36,657 nucleotides of DNA, from NCBI GenBank assembly GCA_016280395.1, contig JAEEGQ010000119.1, positions 1 to 36,657 of the forward strand, given 5' to 3'. Both the position numbers and the translations under genes were made by a program. The notes under the pieces were generated by a model. It had not been told where the DNA came from. It saw only the letters and a program-made list of their open reading frames with translations, and searched no databases. The stretch's first letter is position 1. The number at the start of each line of letters is the position of its first letter. Positions 1 through 9,100 of the stretch are shown piece by piece. Source of the DNA: Lachnospiraceae bacterium. Its GTDB lineage: Bacteria; Bacillota; Clostridia; Lachnospirales; Lachnospiraceae.

Positions 1-155
1 AGCGTGACTTGCTCATCAAGAGAAGTATGCGAAACATCATATTTCTCTTTCTTAAGAAGATGGAAAATCAATACACCTGCGCAAAGCAATACCAAAATGC
101 CAAGAACAAATAGTAAAATTCTTTTGCCATTGAACAATTGCACTTGTTTTCCCAT
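1..155 (-). CDS. Membrane-anchored protein, 3' end cut off by window edge
   Basis: A minus-strand reading frame starts with ATG at 155 and runs off the left edge, giving about 51 residues. It opens with a short basic stretch (MGKQVQLFNGKR), followed by about 20 hydrophobic residues (ILLFVLGILVLLCAGVLIF) and then a charged segment (HLLKKEKYDV). This is a signal anchor or uncleaved signal peptide with the rest probably outside the cell. A GGTGGGGG stretch lies about 6 bases before the ATG and could serve as ribosome binding site. The family cannot be told from this fragment. It lies downstream of the phosphodiesterase gene on the same strand, separated by a hairpin terminator, so it probably has its own promoter. 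Confidence 0.6.
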   Translation of the reverse strand, partial: MGKQVQLFNGKRILLFVLGILVLLCAGVLIFHLLKKEKYDVSHTSLDEQVT

Positions 156-204
156 AAGAAACCCCCACCGTTAGAAAATTAACACTCCACCTTGACTGAA
201 TTGT

Positions 205-240
205 AACACCCCGGTAAATATCTGTCAATACCGGGGTGTT
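205..240 (-). terminator. Hairpin after the phosphodiesterase gene
   Basis: A perfect 12-bp stem, AACACCCCGGTA (205-216) with TACCGGGGTGTT (229-240), encloses a 12-base loop. It lies 30 bases past the stop of the minus-strand phosphodiesterase gene and before the next minus-strand gene. The T-tract on the minus side is short, so termination may be imperfect. Confidence 0.65.
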
Positions 241-270
241 TCATGTCATTGTTTCATTTCATTTCTTGTC

Positions 271-1083
271 TTATGGTTCATAAAATTCAAATATTACGCA
301 ATCATTGTTTCTTGTTATAGCTTCAACATCATTGGAAGGTCTTACCGTCCAGACTACCGTAACCGCGCCAAGCCACCTGCAAAGCTTTGCAAGAGGAGAT
401 TTACAGGTAACATTGTACGCCATAAACTGCGGCCTCGAGATCACATTGACAAGCATGTTTGCAAGGCACCATGTGGCAGGCGTAACTTTGCCATGGTTAA
501 GATCCTTCGTATACGAAGAAAGCTGGCCGCGGAAGATGTCCGGTGCATTCTTTTTGAACCACCCCACGATAAAGGGCTGGAAGCTCTCTATGCAGAACTT
601 TCCCTTATATCCGCGCAGCATTACCAGTGCCTTTTCGCAGAGCTCATTGTTGCGCGGTCCGTCCTTGAGTTCCACTATAAGCGGTGTCCTCCCGTTTACA
701 CAGGCAAGGACATCGGAAAAGAGCGGGATTTTCTCTTCTGTTCCGCAAAGCCTGAACTCCTGCAGCTCCTCAAATGTATAATCGTCAACACGCCCCTGTA
801 CACCGCAGACGCGGTCGAGTGTATCGTCATGGAATACCACTATCTGTCCGTCCTTTGAAAGCTGGATATCCAGCTCGATCCCGTATCCGTGGCTGCAGGC
901 ATGGTCAAAAGCGGTAAGAGAGTTTTCGGGAACCGACTTATCCTGTGTATGCAGCCCTCTGTGTGCAAACTTCCCGTTCACGAACGGAGCGCGCTGCTCA
1001 GCCGTCGACGCTGCCGGAGCCACCAGATAAACGGTCACGGCACCAAGTACTCCCACTATCAATAACAATATCAAAAAAAACAT
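271..1083 (-). CDS. Glycerophosphodiester phosphodiesterase family protein
   Basis: Predicted to hydrolyse glycerophosphodiesters to glycerol-3-phosphate and an alcohol at the membrane surface. From the ATG at 1083 it encodes 270 residues: an N-terminal hydrophobic anchor (MFFLILLLIVGVLGAVTVYL), then a GDPD TIM-barrel. Visible family motifs are the HRG motif (FAHRGLH) followed by PENSLTAF, the metal-binding segment ELDIQLSKDGQIVVFHDDTL with its catalytic second His, and VELKD in the middle of the barrel. The C-terminal half is a little shorter than in secreted GlpQ, fitting the membrane-linked UgpQ-like group. The start at 1083 is chosen over an upstream one at 1140 because AAAGGAGG lies 7 bases before it. 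A promoter-like site with a dyad lies upstream. Confidence 0.85.
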   Translation of the reverse strand: MFFLILLLIVGVLGAVTVYLVAPAASTAEQRAPFVNGKFAHRGLHTQDKSVPENSLTAFDHACSHGYGIELDIQLSKDGQIVVFHDDTLDRVCGVQGRVDDYTFEELQEFRLCGTEEKIPLFSDVLACVNGRTPLIVELKDGPRNNELCEKALVMLRGYKGKFCIESFQPFIVGWFKKNAPDIFRGQLSSYTKDLNHGKVTPATWCLANMLVNVISRPQFMAYNVTCKSPLAKLCRWLGAVTVVWTVRPSNDVEAITRNNDCVIFEFYEP

Positions 1084-1155
1084 AACAAACCTCCTTTTGC
1101 AGGGCGATCGATCCTGTACATCAGCACACAGTCCGCCCATGCTTCCTATACTGTA

Positions 1156-1195
1156 TAAATAGCAGATTACGCGGAAAATGTAAAGCCTCTTTACA
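1156..1195 (-). promoter_or_regulatory. Promoter with dyad operator for the phosphodiesterase gene
   Basis: On the minus strand TTTACA (1184-1179) is followed after 17 bases by TATTTA (1161-1156). The -35 hexamer lies inside a perfect dyad, TGTAAAG-CCT-CTTTACA (1179-1195), which looks like a repressor site. No regulator can be assigned. Confidence 0.4.
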
Positions 1196-1244
1196 TCACG
1201 ATCGATTTTCCCGGGCCGTCTCTATCCTGCGGGATTTCTATTGT

Positions 1245-1269
1245 GCAGGCCATCCCCTGCCTTTTTTTT
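1245..1269 (+). terminator. Possible short terminator before the CPBP gene
   Basis: GCAGG (1245-1249) and CCTGC (1256-1260) form a 5-bp stem with a 6-base loop, followed by CTTTTTTTTA. It would stop plus-strand transcription antisense to the phosphodiesterase gene before it reaches the CPBP promoter. The stem is short, so this is tentative. Confidence 0.35.
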
Positions 1270-1290
1270 ATTTCTTATTAAAAGTTAGTA

Positions 1291-1319
1291 TTGGAAAAAG
1301 CTCCGCTCTGTGATAGAAT
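1291..1319 (+). promoter_or_regulatory. Sigma-A promoter of the CPBP-serS operon
   Basis: TTGGAA (1291-1296), 17-base spacer, TAGAAT (1314-1319). Transcription should start near 1326. This lies after a GTG at 1310 that would extend the next gene, and so supports the TTG start at 1370. Confidence 0.6.
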
Positions 1320-1369
1320 GTTTCTCGATATCAACAAGAACATCATCCGTTGATGAAAAAGGAGTCACA

Positions 1370-2362
1370 TTGGACCAGCAAAAACAGGAAAATAATTTTA
1401 TAGTATTCTTAAAATCACTCATCCCGATGCTTGTTGCACTCGGCATACAGATAAGCGTGGGAGGCATTGCCATGTTCTTCGGCTCTTTTACAAAGACGGC
1501 CGAAGTCATTGCCGAATACCCGAACCTCGACGCAGAAACGCTGTCAGCCCTCGTTTCACAAAGGCTTCTTACAGACGAATTGTTCATGGGGCTTGTTACG
1601 CTTTCGACCATGCTCGTGCTGGCAGTCGTATTCGGGATCTGGTTTTTCACGCATCCGGTCTCAAAGACCATGAACAGCACGAAATCGGCGCTTCCGGCAA
1701 GGAATATCGGGATCATAATCCTCGCGGGCATCTTCACGCAGCTTGGCATTTCAATACTGCTGACGCTCATCCTGCCTCTCATGCCGAAGATCTCAAACAG
1801 TTACTCGCAGACCATGGAGGGTCTCTCCTCCGGCGGTCCTGTAGTTACGCTGCTCTCCGTCGTGTTCCTCGCGCCTTTTGCCGAAGAACTCATTTTCCGC
1901 GGGCTCACGTTCCGTACAACGATCCGCAGCTGGCGCAATTTCCTGCTTGTTAACTTCCTGCAGGCTCTGTACTTCGGTATCTACCACCTGCAGCCCGTCC
2001 AGAGCGTCTATGCCTTCCTGCTCGGACTTGCCCTCGGATACGTTGCCTTCAGGCTTAACAACATTTATGCGAGCATACTCTTCCACGCCGCAATAAACGG
2101 CTCAAGCTTCCTTGTTGTGATGCTTCCGGAAAGCCTGTTCGAGAACACGCTCCTTTTGTTGCTCATAGGCCTTGTTTGTATCCCGATAGTGTTCGGACTG
2201 CTCTATATGCTTAAGCGTCCCACCATTGCCCCGGTTTATTCCGGCGCGTCTTCCCGCGTAATACCCGCGGCCCCGGCAGCTCCCGGTCCGGTTTACGGCC
2301 CCGAATACACACAGAACAACACTGTTTCTGATGATGATAATAAAAACGAAAGCGATCAGTAG
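1370..2362 (+). CDS. CPBP family intramembrane metalloprotease
   Basis: A polytopic membrane protein of the CPBP (Abi/CAAX protease) family, 330 residues from the TTG at 1370. Motif 1 is EELIFR (E172, E173, R177), the glutamate pair that binds the catalytic metal. Motif 2 is the FGIYH segment after FLQALY, and a later helix contains LFHAAIN with the third conserved His. About seven hydrophobic segments surround these. The C-terminal tail (about 50 residues) is Pro/Ala-rich then acidic and is probably cytosolic. The TTG start is preferred because AAGGAG sits 5 bases upstream and the promoter -10 overlaps the alternative GTG at 1310. The serS gene begins 11 bases after the stop, so the two are cotranscribed. 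The substrate is unknown; family members serve in prenyl-protein processing, bacteriocin immunity or peptide maturation. Confidence 0.85.
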   Translation: MDQQKQENNFIVFLKSLIPMLVALGIQISVGGIAMFFGSFTKTAEVIAEYPNLDAETLSALVSQRLLTDELFMGLVTLSTMLVLAVVFGIWFFTHPVSKTMNSTKSALPARNIGIIILAGIFTQLGISILLTLILPLMPKISNSYSQTMEGLSSGGPVVTLLSVVFLAPFAEELIFRGLTFRTTIRSWRNFLLVNFLQALYFGIYHLQPVQSVYAFLLGLALGYVAFRLNNIYASILFHAAINGSSFLVVMLPESLFENTLLLLLIGLVCIPIVFGLLYMLKRPTIAPVYSGASSRVIPAAPAAPGPVYGPEYTQNNTVSDDDNKNESDQ

Positions 2363-2373
2363 GAGGAAATCCA

Positions 2374-3663
2374 ATGTTAGATTTAAGATTTGTCAGAGAA
2401 AACCCCGAGCTTGTAAAACAGAACATCCGCAACAAGTTCCAGGACGAAAAGCTTCCCCTTGTAGATGAAGTCTGCGAGCTTGCAAAAGAAGCAAGCGCAA
2501 CACAGACGGAAGCCGACGGCATCCGTGCCCGCAGGAACACCGTTTCCAAGCAGATAGGCGCCCTTATGGGCCAGGGCAAAAAGGACGAGGCAATGGCCTT
2601 GAAAGAACAGCTTGCAGCAGATGCAGCCCGTCTTCCGGAGCTTGAAGCAAAGGAGACCGAGCTTCAGGAGCGCATCAAAAAGATAATGATGACGATCCCC
2701 AACATCATCGACCCTTCCGTTCCCATCGGAAAGGATGACAGCGAAAATGTAGAGGTAGAGCGCTTTGGCGAGCCCGTTGTTCCCGATTTCGAGATCCCTT
2801 ACCATACAGACATAATGGAGCGTTTCGACGGTATCGACCTCGAATCAGCAGGACGTGTGGCAGGCAACGGCTTCTACTACCTTATGGGCGACATCGCGCG
2901 CCTTCACAGCGCCGTTATCTCTTATGCAAGAGACTTCATGATCGACCGCGGCTTCACCTACTGTGTACCGCCCTTCATGATCCGCAGCAACGTTGTAACA
3001 GGCGTTATGAGCTTTGCCGAGATGGATGCGATGATGTACAAGATCGAAGGCGAAGACCTTTATCTCATCGGCACGAGCGAACATTCGATGATCGGCAAGT
3101 TCATAGACCAGATCCTTCCCGAGGAGACTCTTCCCCGCACGCTTACAAGCTATTCGCCCTGCTTCCGCAAGGAAAAGGGTGCGCACGGCATAGAGGAGCG
3201 CGGCGTTTACCGCATCCATCAGTTTGAAAAGCAGGAAATGATCGTTGTCTGCAAGCCCGAAGACAGCCCCATGTGGTTCAATAAGCTGTGGCAGAACACC
3301 GTCGATCTCTTCCGTTCCATGGATATTCCCGTTCGTACACTTGAATGCTGCTCCGGAGACCTTGCAGACCTTAAGGTCAAATCCGTTGACGTCGAGGCAT
3401 GGTCACCCCGCCAGAAGAAGTATTTTGAAGTCGGCAGCTGTTCGAACCTTTCGGATGCGCAGGCCCGCCGCTTAAAGATCCGCGTTCAGGGCAAGGACGG
3501 AAACAAGTACTTTGCACACACGCTTAACAACACCTGCGTTGCTCCGCCCCGTATGCTCATCGCATTCCTCGAGAACAACCTGCAGGCAGACGGGACCGTT
3601 CGTATCCCCGAAGTCCTTCGTCCTTACATGGGCGGCAAAGACAAGCTCGTTCCGAAACACTGA
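2374..3663 (+). CDS. serS: Seryl-tRNA synthetase
   Basis: Charges tRNA-Ser with serine in the cytosol. The 429-residue length is usual for bacterial SerRS. The N-terminal part (1-105) is the helical arm that holds the tRNA-Ser long variable arm, starting MLDLRFVRENPELV and rich in charged heptads. The class II core follows: the TSEHSMIG serine-binding segment, motif 2 (FRKEKGAHGIEERGVYRIHQ) and a motif 3 region (NNTCVAPPRMLIAFLENN), which keeps the motif 3 Arg but has Pro-Pro before it where the better-known enzymes have Val-Gly. GGAGG lies 7 bases before the ATG. It is the second gene of the CPBP operon and ends at a strong terminator. No T-box leader precedes it. Confidence 0.97.
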   Translation: MLDLRFVRENPELVKQNIRNKFQDEKLPLVDEVCELAKEASATQTEADGIRARRNTVSKQIGALMGQGKKDEAMALKEQLAADAARLPELEAKETELQERIKKIMMTIPNIIDPSVPIGKDDSENVEVERFGEPVVPDFEIPYHTDIMERFDGIDLESAGRVAGNGFYYLMGDIARLHSAVISYARDFMIDRGFTYCVPPFMIRSNVVTGVMSFAEMDAMMYKIEGEDLYLIGTSEHSMIGKFIDQILPEETLPRTLTSYSPCFRKEKGAHGIEERGVYRIHQFEKQEMIVVCKPEDSPMWFNKLWQNTVDLFRSMDIPVRTLECCSGDLADLKVKSVDVEAWSPRQKKYFEVGSCSNLSDAQARRLKIRVQGKDGNKYFAHTLNNTCVAPPRMLIAFLENNLQADGTVRIPEVLRPYMGGKDKLVPKH

Positions 3664-3683
3664 GATCAATAACAGAAGCATTG

Positions 3684-3719
3684 AAAAGGATGCAGCCGGC
3701 TGTGGCTGCATCCTTTTTT
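3684..3719 (+). terminator. Intrinsic terminator of serS
   Basis: A 14-bp stem, 3684-3697 with 3704-3717, loop GGCTGT, ending in a T-run. Its core GATGCAGCC/GGCTGCATC is also found in the opposing hflC terminator at 3938-3972. Confidence 0.9.
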
Positions 3720-3740
3720 ATTCAATGGCTTCCCAGAGTA

Positions 3741-3921
3741 CATCCCGGGGCCGCAGGGTGCCCTGCAGGGATATGTAGCGCCGTCGGCGCTTAACGAATG
3801 CAAGCTGAAAGCGCAGCATGAGTTTAGCGCTCCTGCGCCGCTCTTCGGCGCAGGATCTCCGCTACGCAGCGCTACCTAAGGCGCGAGCCGGCCCTGCAGG
3901 ACACCCTGCGGTCACGGGATG
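3741..3921. repeat. 181-bp GC-rich palindromic element
   Basis: This fills the gene-free gap between the serS and hflC terminators. Its outer 30 bases are inverted repeats (3741-3770 and 3892-3921, 27 of 30 identical, core CCGCAGGGTG). Inside are a perfect 10-bp hairpin TCCTGCGCCG/CGGCGCAGGA (3831-3840, 3846-3855) and a smaller one, AGCGCCG/CGGCGCT (3777-3791). GTAGCGC at 3775 and GCGCTAC at 3870 can also pair. I see no convincing gene in it. It is more GC-rich than its surroundings and resembles a small non-autonomous mobile element or a large structured RNA. Confidence 0.6.
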
Positions 3922-3937
3922 TGCGACCGGAAACAGT

Positions 3938-3972
3938 AAAAAAGATGCAGCCTCAGCCGGCTGCATCCTTTT
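3938..3972 (-). terminator. Intrinsic terminator of hflKC
   Basis: Stem GGCTGCATC/GATGCAGCC (3959-3967, 3944-3952), loop of 6, then a T-run on the minus strand from 3943 downward. It lies 18 bases after the hflC stop. Confidence 0.85.
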
Positions 3973-3989
3973 CATATTCATGCACGTGT

Positions 3990-4967
3990 TTATTCAGCTT
4001 CCTTGTTCTCGATTTTGCTCTCTGTTTTCTTCCCGGTTTCGAAGATCTGCGCGATAGGCGAATCCGAATCAAGGATAAGCGTCTTTTTGCCGCTGCCCTT
4101 AAGGGATTCCTTCGCTGCGTCAAGCGAGATAACGAAGGTGTAGAAATCGCTCCTCGACTCATCCGAATAAGCCTTCGAAAGCAGGTTCATGTACTCAGCC
4201 TCGCCCTCGGCGATGATCTTCTCTGCCTTTGCTTCGGCCTCCGAAACACTGATTGTGATCTCGTAATCCGTCTGTGTGCGGATCTTTGTAGCCTCCGAAT
4301 CACCTTCCGCCGTAAAAGTAGCAGCCTTGTTGTTACGCTCCGAGATCATACGGTCATAAACCGCTCTCTTATTATCATTCGGCAGATCCAGGTGCTTCGT
4401 CTCAACCGAAAGCAGGTCGATACCGTACTGGTCCATCGTATTTCCTATCTGGTTCATGATGGCATTTGAAAGCGCGCCGTCACGGCCCGATATCACAGCG
4501 TTCTGTTCCATACTGCTTATCACGGCCTTTATGGCATTGTAAACCGTAGTATTTATACGGCTTTCCGCATTTGTGATAGAGTTAAGTGTCTGTACAAAAA
4601 GCTTCGGTTCTTTGATCCTCCAGAGCACATAGCAGTCCGCTACCATCGACTTTTTGTCCTCGGTTATGACATCGGATGCTGCAAGATCGTAGATCTGGAT
4701 CGATTTCGGAAGAGTGTCCGTAGTCTGTATAAACGGCACCTTCATGCTGATACCCGCGTCGGAAACGATCTTTTCAACCTTTCCGAACTGCTTTACCAGT
4801 GTGTACTGGTTTTCATAAGTGATAACATAGCAGCCGTCTATCACGATAAACGCAATTATCGCAATGACTGCGACAAGGATATACCGGCCAAACTTCGGCT
4901 GCGTGATCCTTTCCGGCTTTTTCTGCCCCTGTCCGTTTCTGTTAAAAAAGTTATTAAATCCGTCCAT
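3990..4967 (-). CDS. hflC: HflC-like SPFH/prohibitin membrane protein
   Basis: Second half of an HflK/HflC pair, 325 residues. In Proteobacteria these form a large membrane cage around FtsH and modulate its proteolysis. Here the N-terminal 28 residues are Asn/Gln/basic and cytosolic. A transmembrane helix follows (YILVAVIAIIAFIVIDGCYV), then the SPFH domain (YTLVKQFGKVEKI, ISMKVPFIQ) and a helical segment rich in Glu and Ala (EAEAKAEKIIAEGEAEY). The C-terminal FYTFVISLDAAKESL matches the HflC rather than the HflK end. A short acidic/Lys-rich tail closes it. The start has AAGGAG 6 bases upstream and lies 44 bases after hflK. No ftsH is in the window, so partnership with FtsH is inferred from the family. 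Confidence 0.85.
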   Translation of the reverse strand: MDGFNNFFNRNGQGQKKPERITQPKFGRYILVAVIAIIAFIVIDGCYVITYENQYTLVKQFGKVEKIVSDAGISMKVPFIQTTDTLPKSIQIYDLAASDVITEDKKSMVADCYVLWRIKEPKLFVQTLNSITNAESRINTTVYNAIKAVISSMEQNAVISGRDGALSNAIMNQIGNTMDQYGIDLLSVETKHLDLPNDNKRAVYDRMISERNNKAATFTAEGDSEATKIRTQTDYEITISVSEAEAKAEKIIAEGEAEYMNLLSKAYSDESRSDFYTFVISLDAAKESLKGSGKKTLILDSDSPIAQIFETGKKTESKIENKEAE

Positions 4968-5011
4968 TATATTCTCCTTTGGTCAGACGTTAAGACTGTA
5001 GAATCCCGTTT

Positions 5012-5932
5012 TCAGTTCTCCGGACCGGTAAAGCTCTCAAGAGGGAGCACCTTTGAAACACCGGTTTCGGAATTGTCGATGACTACTGTAAGATCGGGGA
5101 GCAGGTCGCTCATGGCCTCAAAAAACATACGCTGTTTCGTAACCGTAGGATACTTGATGTATTCCTTGAAGAGTTCCTCAAAACGCGCTGCCTGACCCGT
5201 TGCCTCATTGATCCTCGCCTGCTTCTGCGCTTCTGCGGTCTTTAAGATACGGTCGATCTTGGCTTCTGCAGCAGGAAGCTGTTCGTTTCTGTATTTCTGG
5301 GCATTGTTGATAGCCGTTTCCTTGCCCTGCTTTGCGGTCTCGACTGCCTTGAAGGCCTCGATAACGTCCGCTGTCGGCGGCTCTGCGTCCTGGATAGTGA
5401 TGTTCACAAGCTGAAGACCGATGTTATGTGCCTCAAGCCTCTGCATTATCGCTTCCCTTATAACGCTCTGTATCTCGTTCTTACCCGTGGTGATCACGCT
5501 GTCCACATCGTAAAGACCGATCGTCGAACGGATGCACGAAAGAGCGATATTCTTCAGGATAAATGCCGGCTCGCTCGACGCATAGAGCGCCTTGATCGGA
5601 TCGACCACTTTGTATTCAAGGAAGAAGTCCACATTAACGAAGTTAAAATCCGACGTGATCATCAGCGATTCATCCTCAAGGGATCTGTTCGTTCCCATCT
5701 CATAACCGATGGAGATGCCCTGGATGGTGGTATTGACCTTGGTCACCTCCTGGACAAAAGGTATCTTGAAATGCAGGCCGGGCTCAGTGACCGCCTGCGG
5801 ATTGCCGAAGGTCGTTACAACGGCCTGTTCCTGCTCTCTTATAGTATAAAAAGAGCCGGAGAGTATGATTATGGCTGCGACAACGATTATGGCTGCGACA
5901 ATGACTCTCCTTATGGTTTTTTCTTTGATCAT
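5012..5932 (-). CDS. hflK: HflK-like SPFH/prohibitin membrane protein
   Basis: First gene of the hflKC operon, 306 residues. A short basic N-terminus (MIKEKTIRR) precedes one transmembrane helix (residues about 10-27), then the SPFH domain with EQAVVTTFGNPQ and EPGLHFKIPFVQEVTKVN, the typical HflK pattern. A long Glu/Ala/Gln-rich coiled region spans about 195-250. It lacks the Gly-rich cytosolic N-terminal extension of E. coli HflK and is about 110 residues shorter. The ribosome binding site GGAGG lies 14 bases before the ATG, longer than usual, but no other in-frame start is closer. Probably forms a mixed oligomer with the downstream HflC. Confidence 0.83.
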   Translation of the reverse strand: MIKEKTIRRVIVAAIIVVAAIIILSGSFYTIREQEQAVVTTFGNPQAVTEPGLHFKIPFVQEVTKVNTTIQGISIGYEMGTNRSLEDESLMITSDFNFVNVDFFLEYKVVDPIKALYASSEPAFILKNIALSCIRSTIGLYDVDSVITTGKNEIQSVIREAIMQRLEAHNIGLQLVNITIQDAEPPTADVIEAFKAVETAKQGKETAINNAQKYRNEQLPAAEAKIDRILKTAEAQKQARINEATGQAARFEELFKEYIKYPTVTKQRMFFEAMSDLLPDLTVVIDNSETGVSKVLPLESFTGPEN

Positions 5933-6018
5933 GTTTTCTTTGTTTCCTCCTAACCCGGATTCATTTGTAACCGCTTAATTTCCACGGTCTTTGCACCGTA
6001 TTTTAAGCTCGTGAGTAT

Positions 6019-6047
6019 ATATTAACAGTATGACAATTTGTAATCAA
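6019..6047 (-). promoter_or_regulatory. Likely promoter of hflKC
   Basis: On the minus strand TTGATT (6047-6042), 17-base spacer, TAATAT (6024-6019). It lies back to back with the plus-strand promoter at 6077. Confidence 0.45.
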
Positions 6048-6076
6048 TAATAATTGCGTGAACTTTTGGAATTTTG

Positions 6077-6105
6077 TTGCGGATTTCTTGATTTTTTTGT
6101 ATAAT
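6077..6105 (+). promoter_or_regulatory. Promoter of the GGDEF/EAL gene
   Basis: TTGCGG (6077-6082), 17-base spacer, perfect TATAAT (6100-6105). Transcription should begin near 6112, after an upstream ATG at 6058, so translation must start later, at 6139. Confidence 0.6.
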
Positions 6106-6138
6106 CTAATCGGAGAATTATATTTTGGGGTTACAGTG

Positions 6139-9100
6139 ATGAAAAGCCATCCCGTGAACAAAAAATTTGTCATAATCGCTCTGATACTCGGCATTGCCGC
6201 CGTGTTCTTCTATCAGTATCAGGTCTTTGTCGCGCGTTCCGATTCTATTAAGAGGGAACATGCGCAGAAGACCGTTGAAGAAGCGTACAAGCTCACTAAA
6301 AATTATCTTGACCGCAATTACAGCGGCGGAGACGATTACAGCGGGCTTAATGTCGCATCCGATCTTGACGGTGTCCTTGTCAGCATGGTCTCCAAAAAAG
6401 CAGAAACAAAAGGCCAAATGCTTGACGTCCCCGGTGCGCTCTTTGCAAAGCCCTCCTCCGGTGCCGCCGCGATGAGCATCACCGATTATCTCAACGCCTT
6501 CACCTTTACCGACAGCGAACCGTTCTCCGCAGTTGAAAGTGCCATAAATACGGGCATTGAGGCCCTTTCCCGCTGCTACGATCCCGTTGCGGGCATCAGC
6601 TACTATGTTTATTTCAAGAAAACCGAATTCAAGAACTTCGATATAGTCCTGCTCTATGAATCCAACCGTGTTGATGACGGCATCGCCTCCATCAGCTATC
6701 TTGCGGGCGGCTTCTTCTTTGCGGAGCTTACGCTTTTCGTCCTGCTCGTTACATGGGTCATCTTCGAACAGATCTACGCGATGATAGCCAACAAGCGCAA
6801 CACCGAGCATATTGAAATGGTACAGCGCCGCTACAAAACCGCACTTACCAATAAAAACAACTTCATCTGGGAGTATTTCCTCGAATCCGACACAATGGTC
6901 TGGGACGACGCAAATTCCGTGCGCGAACCCATCTTTGACGTTTCCGGCAAGCACCGTAAGGAGATGATCTCCTCCGGCAAGATCTACATCGAAGACCAGT
7001 GGCCTTTCTATCAGTTCTGTGACGACCTCGTTACCGACGAGCCCGACGTTTCGGCAGAGATCCGTGTAAAGAATCCCGACGGCGAATACTGCTGGTACCG
7101 TTTCTCCGGCACAAAGGTCTTTAACGAAGATCATTACCCCACAAGCGTTATCGGTCAGGCATTGGACATAAACAAAGACAAGCTCGAGACCGAAAAGCTG
7201 CGTGAGGCCGCTTCCCGCGACACTCTTACCAAGCTTTACAGCTATGCGAAATTTGAAGAGCTTGTCGAAGCAAGCATCGCAAACAACGAAGATGCCGAGA
7301 TCATGGCTCTTATGCTCATCGATATCGACGACTTCTCGATGATCAACTCGAATTTCGGCTATGCCTTTGCGGATGCGCTCCTTGTTGACATCGCGGCAAG
7401 ACTTCGAAAGATATTCCCTTCCGGCACGATCCTCGGGCGTTTCGGCGGCGACGAATTCATCGCTTTCGTGCACAATATCCCGTCAATGTCCTATGTGGTC
7501 GAGCTATGCCAGTCGGTTCTTGAATCCGCGCAGAACGTCATTACCCAGAAGCACTCGATCTCCTGCAGTATCGGCGTTTCGCTGTTCCCCGTTGACGACA
7601 TGACATACCCGCAGCTCTTCAACAAAGCGGATATGGCGCTGTATGACGCAAAAGAAAAGGGCAAGGGCCGCTACAGCATCTACCACACCGGAATGAAGCA
7701 GATCCCGGAAGCAACACGAAACAAGAACAACATAAAGCTCAAGCTTCCGAGTGTTTCGACACAGGAGCACCAGAGCGTCGACAGCACGATCCTTTCAAAT
7801 GCCATAGACATCCTTTTCGATTCGCGCGACTTAAGCCTCTCGATCGGGCTTATGCTCTCCATAATCGGTATTTACTACAAGCTCGACCATCTTGAGATAA
7901 TCGAGTTCAGGGAATACAAAGAGGGCACGCGCTCCAAGCTCCTTCACGAATGGGTTTCCGAGAACAGCGACAGGCTGCCCGGCTCCGTTGCGAGCACGGA
8001 ATACGACAAATCAACGCTTTTCCTCGGCTACGAGGGCGAGTCCTCCGATGCTTTCATGTGCGATGATATCCATAACATGTGCAGCGTCGGCGTCGATATC
8101 ATGAAGGATCCGTACCTGTCGGAAGAGCGTGCGCTGCTCCAGTTCGGCATCCGCTACCAGAACGATTATATCTACGTAATAAATGCCGCGGTAAAGGAAC
8201 CCCATGAATGGTCCCGCGACGAAGTCGATTCGCTTACCATCCTCGCAAAGCTGATCGGAAGTTACCTTGTTCAGCTCCGTTCGCAGGAAACGCTCGATTT
8301 CGTCTCCCAGATGGATTCCCTTACCGGCTCCTACAACTTTACCGCCTTCCTGCAGCGCGCGGACGAACTGCTCAAAGCTGCCTCAGGAAAGCAGTACGCC
8401 TTTATTTATGCGGATATCCAGCAGTTCAAGCTTATCAACGACACCTACGGCTATACCGTCGGCGATTCGATCCTTCTTTGCCTTTCGGAGATCCTTCGCC
8501 GTGTCGGCGGCGTAAACTCCCTGCTCTCCCGCATCACAGGCGACCGTTTTGTCGCCATGTATCCTTATGAGAGCGGTACAGAACTCCAGAACAAGCTTGG
8601 CCGGATCATTAACGACTCCAAGCACATCGCCCAGTCCAACGGCGAATATTACCGTTTCGTGCTCACGCTCGGCGTTTATCTTGCAGAGACCGGCGACAGC
8701 GCGATCCTTGCAGTGGACAGGGCAAACATCGCCAACCAGAACATTACCGATTACCTCAATACCAGTTTTATGTTCTACGACGAGTCCATGCATGAAAACC
8801 TGCTCGAGCAGAAGGATATCGAGGACAGCATGGAGGAAGCCTTAAAGAATAAGGAATTCCTTGTGTTCTACCAGCCTAAGGTCAACCTTGAGACCGGTGT
8901 GACCATCGGCTCTGAAGCGCTTGTCCGCTGGAAGCGCGGCGACAGGATCATTCCTCCGGATAAGTTCATACCCGTATTTGAAGAAAACGGATTTATTTTG
9001 AATCTCGATTATTATATGCTTGACAGAGTATGTGCAACTATGCGAAAATGCCTCGATGAGGGTCTTGAGGTCAAGCCCGTTTCGGTCAACTTCTCAAGAC

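Noticed and set aside
3741-3921. CRISPR or rRNA/tRNA fragment in the palindromic gap
   Set aside because: No evenly spaced repeats and no tRNA-like cloverleaf or conserved rRNA segment; only nested inverted repeats.
6118-7473. 451-codon open frame on the minus strand
   Set aside because: It lies antisense to the GGDEF/EAL gene, which has full domain motifs; the antisense translation shows no domain pattern and comes from codon bias.
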